Positions 1-4,907 of a stretch of DNA of 6,545 nt are shown in pieces. Location of the stretch: positions 1 through 6,545 of the forward strand of contig JAEVZA010000136.1 in assembly GCA_023392475.1 (NCBI GenBank), written 5' to 3'. The notes under the pieces are model-generated. The model worked only from the letters and a program-made list of their open reading frames with translations. It did not search any database and was not told where the DNA came from. The stretch is from Actinomycetes bacterium. GTDB lineage: Bacteria > Actinomycetota > Acidimicrobiia > Acidimicrobiales > Microtrichaceae. Made by a program: the position numbers and the translations under genes. Each line of letters begins with the position of its first letter. Position 1 is the stretch's first letter.

Positions 1-1
1 C

Positions 2-772
2 GCTCCATCCGCGCCGAGCCGGCCCGCCCCGCCGTCGGTGAGCCCGATGCGCCCCGGCTCCGGCGACTCCGTCGAGGAGCTCAACAAGATCCGCCGGATG
101 ACCGGTGACCACATGGTCATGTCGAAGGCGACGTCGCCGCACGCCGTCACGATGGTCGAGGTCGACTACGAGGCCGTCGAGCGCGTGCGCCGCGCCGAGC
201 GCGACCGCTTCAAGGCGGAGGAGGGCTTCTCGCTCACCTACCTGCCGTTCATCTCCCGGGCCGTCGTGGACGCGCTGCGCGAGTTCCCGCACATGAACGC
301 GTCGGTGTCGGACGGCTCGCTGGTGCTGCACAACGAGGTCCACCTCGGCATCGCCGTCGACCTCGACTACGAGGGCCTCCTCGCCCCCGTGGTGCGCGAC
401 GCGCACGAGAAGCGCCTGCGGGCCATCGCCCACGAGATCCACGACCTCGCCGGCCGCGCCCGCTCCAAGCAGCTCGGTCCCGACGAGCTCGCGGGCGGCA
501 CGTTCACCCTGTCGAACTCCGGCAGCTTCGGCACCGCGATGGTGATCCCGATCATCAACCAGCCGCAGGTCGCGATCCTGTCGACCGACGGCGTGTCCCG
601 GAAGCCGGTGGTGGTCACCGACGCCGACGGCAACGAGGGCCTCGGCATCCACTCCGTCGGCAACCTCACGCTCTCGTGGGACCACCGGGCGTTCGACGGC
701 GCCTACGCCGCGGCGTTCATGGGCCGGGTCAAGGAGATCCTGGAGACGCGGGACTGGGCCGCGGAGCTCTGA
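2..772 (+). CDS. 2-oxoacid dehydrogenase E2, dihydrolipoamide acyltransferase (3' part, catalytic domain)
   Basis: E2 moves an acyl group from the lipoyl arm to CoA and forms the core of the pyruvate, 2-oxoglutarate or branched-chain 2-oxoacid dehydrogenase complex in the cytoplasm. The gene starts upstream; lipoyl and subunit-binding domains are not in view. Positions 2-37 are open in frame and encode an Ala/Pro/Ser-rich linker, so the GTG at 38 is probably not the true start. The catalytic domain begins near EELNKIRRMTG and carries TSPHAV, LTYLPF, the GTFTLSNSG segment and the active-site motif DHRAFDG (680-700, catalytic His at 683-685), then ends normally at WAAEL. The domain looks complete and intact. 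The next gene starts three bases after the stop, which suggests one transcript. Which complex it serves (sucB-like, pdhC-like or a shared E2) cannot be told from the catalytic domain alone. Confidence 0.95.
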   Translation, partial: APSAPSRPAPPSVSPMRPGSGDSVEELNKIRRMTGDHMVMSKATSPHAVTMVEVDYEAVERVRRAERDRFKAEEGFSLTYLPFISRAVVDALREFPHMNASVSDGSLVLHNEVHLGIAVDLDYEGLLAPVVRDAHEKRLRAIAHEIHDLAGRARSKQLGPDELAGGTFTLSNSGSFGTAMVIPIINQPQVAILSTDGVSRKPVVVTDADGNEGLGIHSVGNLTLSWDHRAFDGAYAAAFMGRVKEILETRDWAAEL

Positions 773-775
773 GCC

Positions 776-1501
776 GTGCCCGCCCGCTCGACGCTGACGC
801 CACCGGGACCCGACGTCGCGACCGGCGCGGTCGTCGCTGCGGGGCCGATGCCGGTGCCGGCGGGCACGCCGTCGCTCCGCGTCCGCTGGCTGGGCACGGT
901 GCCCTACGACGAGGCGCTCTCCCTCCAGCGGGGATTGCACGCCCGGGGTGACCACGGCCGGGGCACGGGTGACCACCTGCTGCTCCTCGAGCACCCGCAC
1001 GTCTACACGCTCGGTCGCCACGCGGACCCGAGCCACGTGCTGGTGGACCCGGCCGCCGTCGGCGCCGAGGTCGTCGACGTCGACCGCGGCGGCGACGTGA
1101 CGTACCACGGGCCGGGCCAGCTCGTCGCCTACCCGATCGTGGAGCTGCCGCCGATGGCGGGCGGCACCCGGCCGAGCGTCCGGGCCTGGGTGCACCTGCT
1201 CGAGCAGGCGCTGATCGACGCGCTCGTCGAGCTCGGGCTGCCCGGCGCCGGCCGGCACGACGGCTACCCCGGGGTGTGGGTGGAGCCGGGGACGCCGCAG
1301 GCCCGGAAGATCGCCGCCATCGGCGTGCGCGTGGAGCGCGGGCGGTCGATGCACGGGGTGGCGCTGAACGTGTCGCCCGACCTCTCGATGTTCGGCCACA
1401 TCGTCCCGTGCGGCATCGCGGAGCACGGCGTGACCTCGCTCGCGGCCGAGGGCGTCGACGTCCCGATGGCGGCGGCGGTCGACGCGTTCGTGCGCTCGTT
1501 C
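776..1501 (+). other. lipB: LipB domain of the fusion
   Basis: Domain-level entry for the octanoyltransferase half, residues 1-242. The cofactor-transferase fold begins around LRVRWLGTVPYDEALSLQ. It runs through LLLLEHPHVYTLGR, the HGPGQLV loop, PGVWV and the Lys178/Cys212 pair, and ends near AAVDAFVRSF. The order and spacing are those of stand-alone LipB proteins, so this half should be active. Confidence 0.9.
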
Positions 1502-2557
1502 ACCGCGCTGCGGGGCGACGTCGTGGTCGACCGCGCCGACGTGGTCGGTCCGCGGCGTGGTGGCGGCGACGAGGACCTGGCCCCGTTCTCCCGGGGAGCC
1601 GGCCCGGGGGAGCGGACGACCGGCGCCAACGCCACGGTCGGCGGTGCCTCCGTGCGGCTGCTCGGCCGGTTGGCGCAGGCGGGCGTGACGGAGTCCGTGG
1701 CACTGACCGACCGCAAGCCGGACTGGATGCGGGCGCGGGTCCACCACGGGCCCGAGGTGCTCTCGGTGCGCCGGACGCTGCGCGACCTCGAGCTCGTGAC
1801 GGTGTGCGAGGAGGCGGGCTGCCCGAACCTCAGCGAGTGCTGGGCCGACGGGACCGCGACGTTCATGGTGTGCGGCGAGCGGTGCACCCGCGCCTGCGGG
1901 TTCTGCCTGGTGGACACGCGGCACCCCGAGCCGCTCGCGGCCGACGAGCCCGACCGGGTGGCGGAGGCCGTCGCTCGGATGGGGCTCGAGCACGCCGTCG
2001 TCACGATGGTGGCCCGGGACGACCTGCCCGACGGCGGCGCGGCCCACGTGGCCGCCACGGTCTCGGCGATCCACGCCCGCCGACCCGGCACCCGGGTCGA
2101 GGTGCTGATCTCCGACCTGCGGGGCAGCGCGGCGGACCTGGACGTCGTCCTCGCCGCCGGACCCGAGGTCGTGAACCACAACGTCGAGACGGTGCCCCGC
2201 CTGCAGCGCGCGGTCCGGCCGTCCGCCGGCTACGCCCGCTCGCTCGCCCTGCTGGCCCGTGCCGCGGCGGCCGGCCACGTCACGAAGTCGGGCCTCGTCG
2301 TCGGGCTCGGCGAGACCGAGGACGAGATCGTCGGCACGCTCGCCGACCTCGCCGCGGTCGGCGTGTCGATCGTGACCATCGGCCAGTACCTGCGACCGAC
2401 CTCCCACCACCTGCCTGTCGCCCGCTGGTGGGAGCCGGCCGACTTCGAGCGGTTCGGCGCCTTCGGTCGCGAGCTCGGGCTGGGGCACGTCGAGTCCAGC
2501 CCGTTCACCCGGTCGAGCTACCACGCCCGGGCCGCCGCGGACGGTGCCGGCGCCTGA
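776..2557 (+). CDS. lipBA: LipB-LipA fusion: octanoyltransferase plus lipoyl synthase
   Basis: One 593-residue frame joins both steps of lipoate assembly. Residues about 34-242 are LipB, which transfers octanoyl from acyl carrier protein to a lipoyl-domain lysine: RGGDVTYHGPGQLVAYP (104-120), Lys178 in RKIAAIG, and Cys212 in PCGI. The Lys-Cys spacing of 34 equals that of the E. coli dyad (K135/C169). Residues about 243-290 are a Gly/Asp/Arg-rich linker. Residues about 291-593 are LipA, which inserts two sulfurs: auxiliary-cluster cysteines 344, 349, 355 (CX4CX5C), radical-SAM cysteines 370, 374, 377 (CX3CX2C), RDDLPDGG (414-421), NHNVETVPR and the C-terminal RSSYHA (579-584) that supplies a serine ligand. 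No catalytic residue is missing. GTG 776 has GGAG nine bases upstream. About 30 Pro/Ala-rich residues precede LipB homology, so ATG 848 is an alternative start. No stop separates the halves; an internal start at GTG 1697 (GGAG three bases upstream) could also give free LipA. Confidence 0.93.
   Translation: MPARSTLTPPGPDVATGAVVAAGPMPVPAGTPSLRVRWLGTVPYDEALSLQRGLHARGDHGRGTGDHLLLLEHPHVYTLGRHADPSHVLVDPAAVGAEVVDVDRGGDVTYHGPGQLVAYPIVELPPMAGGTRPSVRAWVHLLEQALIDALVELGLPGAGRHDGYPGVWVEPGTPQARKIAAIGVRVERGRSMHGVALNVSPDLSMFGHIVPCGIAEHGVTSLAAEGVDVPMAAAVDAFVRSFTALRGDVVVDRADVVGPRRGGGDEDLAPFSRGAGPGERTTGANATVGGASVRLLGRLAQAGVTESVALTDRKPDWMRARVHHGPEVLSVRRTLRDLELVTVCEEAGCPNLSECWADGTATFMVCGERCTRACGFCLVDTRHPEPLAADEPDRVAEAVARMGLEHAVVTMVARDDLPDGGAAHVAATVSAIHARRPGTRVEVLISDLRGSAADLDVVLAAGPEVVNHNVETVPRLQRAVRPSAGYARSLALLARAAAAGHVTKSGLVVGLGETEDEIVGTLADLAAVGVSIVTIGQYLRPTSHHLPVARWWEPADFERFGAFGRELGLGHVESSPFTRSSYHARAAADGAGA
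1646..2557 (+). other. lipA: LipA domain of the fusion
   Basis: Domain-level entry for the lipoyl synthase half, residues about 291-593. It starts with ASVRLLGRLAQ and DRKPDWMRAR, the same kind of N-terminus as free actinobacterial LipA, so nothing appears lost at the join. All six cluster cysteines and the RSSY motif are present. One extra cysteine (366) lies four residues before the first radical-SAM cysteine, in FMVCGERC, where as I recall homologues usually have Gly, Asn or a similar residue. Confidence 0.9.
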
Positions 2558-2567
2558 ACCGGCGCCG
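2548..2567 (+). other. Inverted repeat over the lipBA stop codon
   Basis: Seven-base arms CGGCGCC (2548-2554) and GGCGCCG (2561-2567) flank a six-base loop that contains the TGA stop. GGCGCC is self-palindromic, so the same bases also form a direct repeat. It could be a chance product of G+C-rich sequence or part of a 3' end structure. Confidence 0.4.
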
Positions 2568-2584
2568 CGCCCGGCAGACTCGGA

Positions 2585-2606
2585 GCGGGCCGTCGGCACG
2601 GCCCGC
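2585..2606 (+). terminator. GC-rich hairpin downstream of lipBA, no U-tract
   Basis: A perfect nine-base stem, GCGGGCCGT (2585-2593) with ACGGCCCGC (2598-2606), closes a CGGC tetraloop. The downstream bases ACCGCACC contain no T run, so it is not a classical intrinsic terminator. It may be a weak U-less terminator, a 3'-end stabiliser or an attenuating structure between lipBA and the next gene. Confidence 0.45.
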
Positions 2607-2631
2607 ACCGCACCACCACCAGCCAGCGCAC

Positions 2632-2636
2632 AGGAG
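2632..2636 (+). promoter_or_regulatory. Ribosome binding site AGGAG for the gene at 2642
   Basis: AGGAG lies five bases before GTG 2642. It is a good Shine-Dalgarno match and fixes that GTG as the start. Confidence 0.75.
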
Positions 2637-2641
2637 ATCCC

Positions 2642-3424
2642 GTGGGGTTCGTCGCCCAGTTCCGCAACCAGGTCGGCAGCAAGGAGCAGGGCTCCGGCGA
2701 CGAGTCGGGCCAGCAGCCGCCCGACCTCCCGGCGTACGCCACCGGCACCGTCCACCACGACGCGGTCCTCGACGACGGCACGGTGGTGCACCACCACCAG
2801 GTGTTCGAGCACGGCCGGCTGGTCGGCTGGGAGCAGGACGACGGCCCCGGGCCGTGGGCGCTGGTCCGCCACGGCGACCCGCTGGCGCCCTGCCCGACGG
2901 GCGTGGCGTCGGCCGAGGACGTCGCCGCGGTCCGCCTGCGGCTGGGGGACGAGGACCTCGCGCTCCCGCTCCTCGACGACCTGCCCGCCGAGGTCTTCGA
3001 CACGCTCGCCCACGTCCCCGACGCGACGGCGCGCCTCCGCTTCGAGGTGTTCGCCTCACCCGTCGGCACGCAGGTCGCGGACGTGCGGTACGTCGACGGC
3101 AGCAGGACGGGCTGGCTCGTGGAACGCTGGGAGGAGGCGGAGGACGGCTCGCCCGCGGCGGGCGCGCCGGAGATGGGCGTGACGATGTCGTTCCGCAACT
3201 ACCTCGCCATGCGCTCGGGCGACCTGACCGCGCTGGAGGCGATCGAGGACGGCGGCACGGTCGACGCCCGCTGGACGCTGCTGCTCCTCCTCCACGGCCT
3301 CATCCAGTCGCCCGAGTACGTCGCCGCGTACCGGTCGCTGCCCCGGCTGCCCCCGGAGCTCGCGTGGTGGGGCGAGGTCGCCCCGCACATCGGCGTCGCC
3401 GGCACGGATCCCTCCCTCGCCTGA
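2642..3424 (+). CDS. Hypothetical protein, possible SCP2-like C-terminal half
   Basis: I do not recognise this 260-residue protein with certainty. It has no signal peptide or clear membrane segment (LLLLL at 213-217 is too short), so it is probably cytoplasmic and acidic. Residues 10-35 are a Gly/Ser/Gln/Pro linker after a short N-terminal peptide. Residues 36-80 look like beta strands rich in His, Asp and Gly (HHDAVLDDGTVVHHHQVFEHG). Residues about 130-225 run as strand (LRFEV), strand with a DG turn (VADVRYVDGSRTGWLVERW), then VTMSFRNYLAMRSGDLTALE, a Gly turn and a hydrophobic helix (WTLLLLLHGL). That order recalls the sterol-carrier SCP2 fold, where a strand is followed by a helix with a G-x-L segment; this is inference from pattern only. 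Start GTG 2642 has AGGAG five bases upstream. The gene lies 84 bases after lipBA and is followed by a dyad, so it may be the last gene of that transcript. A role in lipoate metabolism is not shown. Confidence 0.8.
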   Translation: MGFVAQFRNQVGSKEQGSGDESGQQPPDLPAYATGTVHHDAVLDDGTVVHHHQVFEHGRLVGWEQDDGPGPWALVRHGDPLAPCPTGVASAEDVAAVRLRLGDEDLALPLLDDLPAEVFDTLAHVPDATARLRFEVFASPVGTQVADVRYVDGSRTGWLVERWEEAEDGSPAAGAPEMGVTMSFRNYLAMRSGDLTALEAIEDGGTVDARWTLLLLLHGLIQSPEYVAAYRSLPRLPPELAWWGEVAPHIGVAGTDPSLA

Positions 3425-3427
3425 CCC

Positions 3428-3442
3428 GGAGCGGCCCGCTCC
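3428..3442 (+). terminator. Short GC hairpin after the hypothetical gene
   Basis: Six-base arms GGAGCG (3428-3433) and CGCTCC (3437-3442) flank a GCC loop, four bases after the stop. Outer CC/GG pairs can extend it with one bulged base. No T run follows. It may mark the end of the upstream transcription unit. Confidence 0.4.
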
Positions 3443-3483
3443 CGGATCCGACCCCGTCGGCCCCTCGCCGGCCCCGATCCGTG

Positions 3484-3500
3484 GTTCCCAGTCGTTCCCA
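3484..3500 (+). repeat. Direct repeat GTTCCCA, 10-base period
   Basis: GTTCCCA occurs at 3484-3490 and again at 3494-3500, exactly one helical turn apart. They lie about 33 bases upstream of the predicted -35. Such spacing suits an activator binding one face of the DNA, but two seven-base copies can also be chance. Confidence 0.4.
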
Positions 3501-3532
3501 TGACGATCCGCGCTGCCAGGCAGCACGAACAA

Positions 3533-3561
3533 TCGTCAGAACGCGTTCGACCGCCTAGCCT
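3533..3561 (+). promoter_or_regulatory. Predicted sigma-70-type promoter of the acyl-CoA dehydrogenase gene
   Basis: The -35 candidate TCGTCA (3533-3538, four of six to TTGACA) and the -10 candidate TAGCCT (3556-3561, TAnnnT form) are 17 bases apart. Transcription would begin near 3568, giving a leader of about 26 bases that holds the ribosome binding site. A perfect 10-base palindrome, GAACGCGTTC (3539-3548), fills part of the spacer. Confidence 0.5.
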
Positions 3562-3577
3562 TGACCGGTCGGTCAAG
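3560..3577 (+). promoter_or_regulatory. Operator-like palindrome, TetR type, over the predicted transcription start
   Basis: CTTGACCG (3560-3567) and CGGTCAAG (3570-3577) are perfect eight-base inverted arms around a two-base centre. It overlaps the last bases of the -10 candidate and the predicted +1, where bound protein would block transcription. Length, short centre and the TGACC/GGTCA core resemble operators of TetR-family regulators, which often control acyl-CoA dehydrogenase genes in actinobacteria. The regulator itself is not in the window. Confidence 0.6.
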
Positions 3578-3581
3578 TGGC

Positions 3582-3586
3582 AGGAG
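3582..3586 (+). promoter_or_regulatory. Ribosome binding site AGGAG for the acyl-CoA dehydrogenase
   Basis: AGGAG lies seven bases before ATG 3594. It decides the start against the in-frame TTG at 3561, which would sit inside the palindrome and lacks such a site. Confidence 0.8.
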
Positions 3587-3593
3587 TCGCGCG

Positions 3594-4841
3594 ATGTTCC
3601 AGTGGTCCGAGGAGCAGGAGATGGTCCGCCAGGCGGTCCGCGAGTTCGTGGATCGCGAGATCCGGCCGCACCGCGAGGAGCTCGAGTTCGGCGACATGCC
3701 GCCGTACGACCTGCTCCGCAAGCTGTTCAGCACCTTCGGCATGGACGCCATGCAGCGCGACTCGTTCAAGCGGCGCATCGAGAAGGAGAAGGCGCGCGCC
3801 GCGGGCACCGAGGACGCCGCCGCGGACGAGGGCGCTGCCGACGGCCCGCGTGACGCGAACTCGATCGCGTTCACGATGATCCCGATCATCGAGCTGTGCC
3901 GGGTGTGCCCCGGCATGGTCACGGCGATGGGCGTGTCCATGGGCCTGACCGGCGCGGCGATCATGGGCAAGGGCACCACCGAGCAGAAGGAGCGCTGGGC
4001 GCTCGACCTGCTCACGATGGAGAAGATCGGCGCGTGGGCCATCACCGAGCCCAACTCCGGCTCCGACGCGTTCGGCTCGATGACGTCGACGGCGCGCCAG
4101 GACGGCGACGAGTTCGTCCTCAACGGCTCGAAGACGTTCATCACGAACGGCCCGTACGCCGACACGATCGTGTTCATCTGCAAGCTCGACGAGGGCAACC
4201 CGCCCGCCGAGCGGCGCGTCGTGCAGTTCGTCCTCGACTCGGGGATGGTCGGCCTCGAGCAGTCGAAGCCGCTGCGCAAGATGGGCATCCACTCGAGCCC
4301 CACCGGCCAGCTCTTCCTCACCGACGTGCGCGTCGGCATGGACCGCCTGCTCGGCGGCTCGCTCGACGCCTACGGCGGCAAGGCCGGGCGCGACGCGTCG
4401 AAGGCCACGTTCTCGATGGAGCGCTCCGGCGTCGCGGCGATGGCGCTCGGCATCGTCGAGCGCTGCCTCGAGCTCAGCCTCCAGTACTCCAAGGACCGAG
4501 TGCAGTTCGGCCAGCCCATCGGCCAGTTCCAGCTGATCCAGCTGAAGCTGGCGAAGATGGAGGTGGCCCGCATGAACATCCAGAACCTGGTGTTCCGCAA
4601 CATCGAGATGGCGGCCGCCGGCACCGGGATGAGCTTCGCCGAGGCCTCGGCATCGAAGCTGTACGCCGCGCAGGCCGCCACCGAGGTGGCGCTCGAGGCC
4701 GTGCAGCTGTTCGGCGGCAACGGCTACATGGCCGAGTACGAGGTGGAGCAGCTGGCGCGCGACGCCAAGGTGCTCCAGATCTACGCGGGCACCGACGAGA
4801 TCCAGGTCTCCGCCGTGGCCCGGGCGCTGCTCGCCGACTGA
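3594..4841 (+). CDS. Acyl-CoA dehydrogenase, helix-G-glutamate type
   Basis: This 415-residue flavoenzyme should oxidise an acyl-CoA to the trans-2-enoyl-CoA using FAD and pass electrons to ETF. It starts with the usual helical domain (WSEEQEMVRQAVREFVDREI). It carries the first family signature AITEPNSGSDAFG (149-161), the LNGSKTFITNG strand (176-186), the DRVQFGQPIGQFQ segment (301-313) and the second signature region QLFGGNGYMAEYEVEQ (371-386), where the usual Lys/Arg is Gln386. The usual catalytic glutamate of YEGT is Ala398 (YAGTDEIQ, 397-404). Glu276 in FSMERSG (273-279) aligns with the base of isovaleryl- and long-chain acyl-CoA dehydrogenases, so the enzyme is probably active. Residues about 57-88 form a charged, Ala-rich insertion, which accounts for the length over the usual 380 or so. 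It appears to be transcribed alone from the promoter upstream. Its substrate is unknown; branched or long acyl-CoA is an inference. Confidence 0.93.
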   Translation: MFQWSEEQEMVRQAVREFVDREIRPHREELEFGDMPPYDLLRKLFSTFGMDAMQRDSFKRRIEKEKARAAGTEDAAADEGAADGPRDANSIAFTMIPIIELCRVCPGMVTAMGVSMGLTGAAIMGKGTTEQKERWALDLLTMEKIGAWAITEPNSGSDAFGSMTSTARQDGDEFVLNGSKTFITNGPYADTIVFICKLDEGNPPAERRVVQFVLDSGMVGLEQSKPLRKMGIHSSPTGQLFLTDVRVGMDRLLGGSLDAYGGKAGRDASKATFSMERSGVAAMALGIVERCLELSLQYSKDRVQFGQPIGQFQLIQLKLAKMEVARMNIQNLVFRNIEMAAAGTGMSFAEASASKLYAAQAATEVALEAVQLFGGNGYMAEYEVEQLARDAKVLQIYAGTDEIQVSAVARALLAD

Positions 4842-4842
4842 G

Positions 4843-4862
4843 ACCCGTCCCGGGGGACGGGT
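4843..4862 (+). terminator. GC-rich hairpin after the dehydrogenase gene
   Basis: Perfect eight-base arms ACCCGTCC (4843-4850) and GGACGGGT (4855-4862) enclose a CGGG loop and begin one base after the stop codon. There is no T run after it. The position argues for a 3'-end structure of the dehydrogenase message. Confidence 0.55.
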
Positions 4863-4892
4863 GCCGTCCGCGCCGGAGCGCGCTCCGACGGC
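4863..4892 (+). other. Second dyad: alternative hairpin around a 14-base palindrome
   Basis: GCCGTC (4863-4868) pairs with GACGGC (4887-4892). Inside, CGCGC (4869-4873) pairs with GCGCG (4878-4882), with CTCC bulged. The overlapping perfect palindrome CGGAGCGCGCTCCG (4874-4887) is a competing pairing or a protein site. It lies just upstream of the predicted -10 of the next gene. Confidence 0.4.
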
Positions 4893-4894
4893 GG

Positions 4895-4900
4895 TACCGT
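4895..4900 (+). promoter_or_regulatory. Predicted -10 element of a leaderless promoter
   Basis: TACCGT (TAnnnT form) ends seven bases before GTG 4908, so the predicted transcription start falls at or next to the start codon. No Shine-Dalgarno sequence precedes this GTG, which fits leaderless translation, common in actinobacteria. No convincing -35 is seen. Confidence 0.45.
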
Positions 4901-4907
4901 CGACGCC

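Noticed and set aside
38..40. GTG as the start of the E2 gene
   Set aside because: No Shine-Dalgarno precedes it, the frame stays open to the window edge with linker-like Ala/Pro codons, and an E2 needs its lipoyl domain upstream.
2585..2606. Classical rho-independent terminator
   Set aside because: The stem is strong but no T run follows, so only a terminator-like hairpin is claimed.
1276..3558. 760-codon open frame on the plus strand, another frame
   Set aside because: It overlaps lipBA and the 2642 gene, crosses their intergenic gap and encodes Arg/Gly/Pro-rich sequence typical of an out-of-frame reading in high-G+C DNA.
3561..3563. TTG as the start of the acyl-CoA dehydrogenase
   Set aside because: It lies in the operator-like palindrome, has no ribosome binding site, and the added 11 residues do not match the family. 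ATG 3594 with AGGAG fits well.
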